Origin: Desulfobacteraceae bacterium
GTDB taxonomy: Bacteria > Desulfobacterota > Desulfobacteria > Desulfobacterales > Desulfosalsimonadaceae
Reading direction: 5' to 3'
Assembly (NCBI GenBank): GCA_007131845.1
Contig: SLPT01000201.1
Span: 1 to 6,128 of the forward strand
DNA: 6,128 bases
Each line of letters begins with the position of its first letter. Positions within the stretch are counted from its first letter, which is position 1. Shown piece by piece: positions 6,010 to 6,128 of the stretch. Position numbers and translations under genes: made by a program. Below the pieces are notes generated by a model that was not told the DNA's origin, did not search any database, and worked only from the letters and a program-made list of their open reading frames with translations.

Positions 6010-6128
6010 GACGGCTTCGTAAAAAGTCCAATATCTGCGTTACGCGCAATTTCTCAGAATTTCACGTACGCCAAGTACGCTGCATTCTTCGAAATTGCGC
6101 AAGCCTTGATCTTGGACTTTTTACAAAG
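6010..6128. repeat. large imperfect palindromic intergenic repeat, right end cut by window
   Basis: The two halves pair along almost their full length. CTT (6015-6017) pairs with AAG (6126-6128), GTAAAAAGTCCAA (6019-6031) with TTGGACTTTTTAC (6112-6124), ATC (6033-6035) with GAT (6108-6110), GCGCAATTTC (6044-6053) with GAAATTGCGC (6091-6100), AGAAT (6056-6060) with ATTCT (6084-6088), and CGTAC (6065-6069) with GTACG (6075-6079) around a 5-base loop. That is 39 base pairs. The left arm begins GACGGCTTCG, so the right arm should continue past the window with roughly CCGTC. It has no coding capacity of its own. The A run on the left and T run on the right would let the stem act as a bidirectional terminator. 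It resembles, from memory, palindromic elements scattered between genes in Desulfobacterales; copy number here is unknown. Confidence 0.88.

Noticed and set aside
5792..6049. Short open frames of 68 and 85 codons on the two strands downstream of pgeF.
   Set aside because: No ribosome binding site or family motif; they run through the inverted repeats and, for the minus-strand one, start inside the palindrome.

Overview
The window is a compact, single-strand stretch of a moderately GC-rich bacterial chromosome, and every gene I can support reads on the + strand. Three things suggest a deltaproteobacterium (Desulfobacterota, probably near the Desulfobacterales sulfate reducers). The first is the gene order DUF4416 - YicC/YloC - RemA-like DUF370 - gmk. 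The second is a RemA-like protein of the type found in that group. The third is a large palindromic intergenic repeat at the right end with arms built on a GTAAAAAGTCC core, which I recall as common in those genomes. This placement is inference; there is no rRNA or other decisive marker here.

Left block (1-2700): the last 40 codons of a DUF4416 protein overlap the start of yicC (ATGA). They are followed by a RemA-family DUF370 gene, gmk and rlmB, with gaps of -4, 31, 21 and 6 bases, which is consistent with one transcript. The shared theme is RNA and nucleotide housekeeping: an endoribonuclease, a small regulator, GMP kinase and a 23S rRNA 2'-O-methyltransferase. The promoter lies outside the window.

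Middle and right block (2701-5768): a 153-base gap probably holds the promoter of the next unit. Then come icd (NADP-type isocitrate dehydrogenase), comF (zinc-ribbon/phosphoribosyltransferase protein) and pgeF (peptidoglycan editing factor), separated by 2 and 21 bases, again operon-like.

Right end (5769-6128): about 360 bases without a credible gene. They contain a weak terminator candidate, a cluster of small competing inverted repeats, and a strong imperfect palindrome of at least 118 bases that runs off the window end.

I see no defence system, CRISPR array, transposase, prophage or clearly new multi-gene system. The items most worth a second look are the palindromic element, the RemA-like protein carrying Glu at a position that is Arg in Bacillus RemA, and the tight icd-comF junction.
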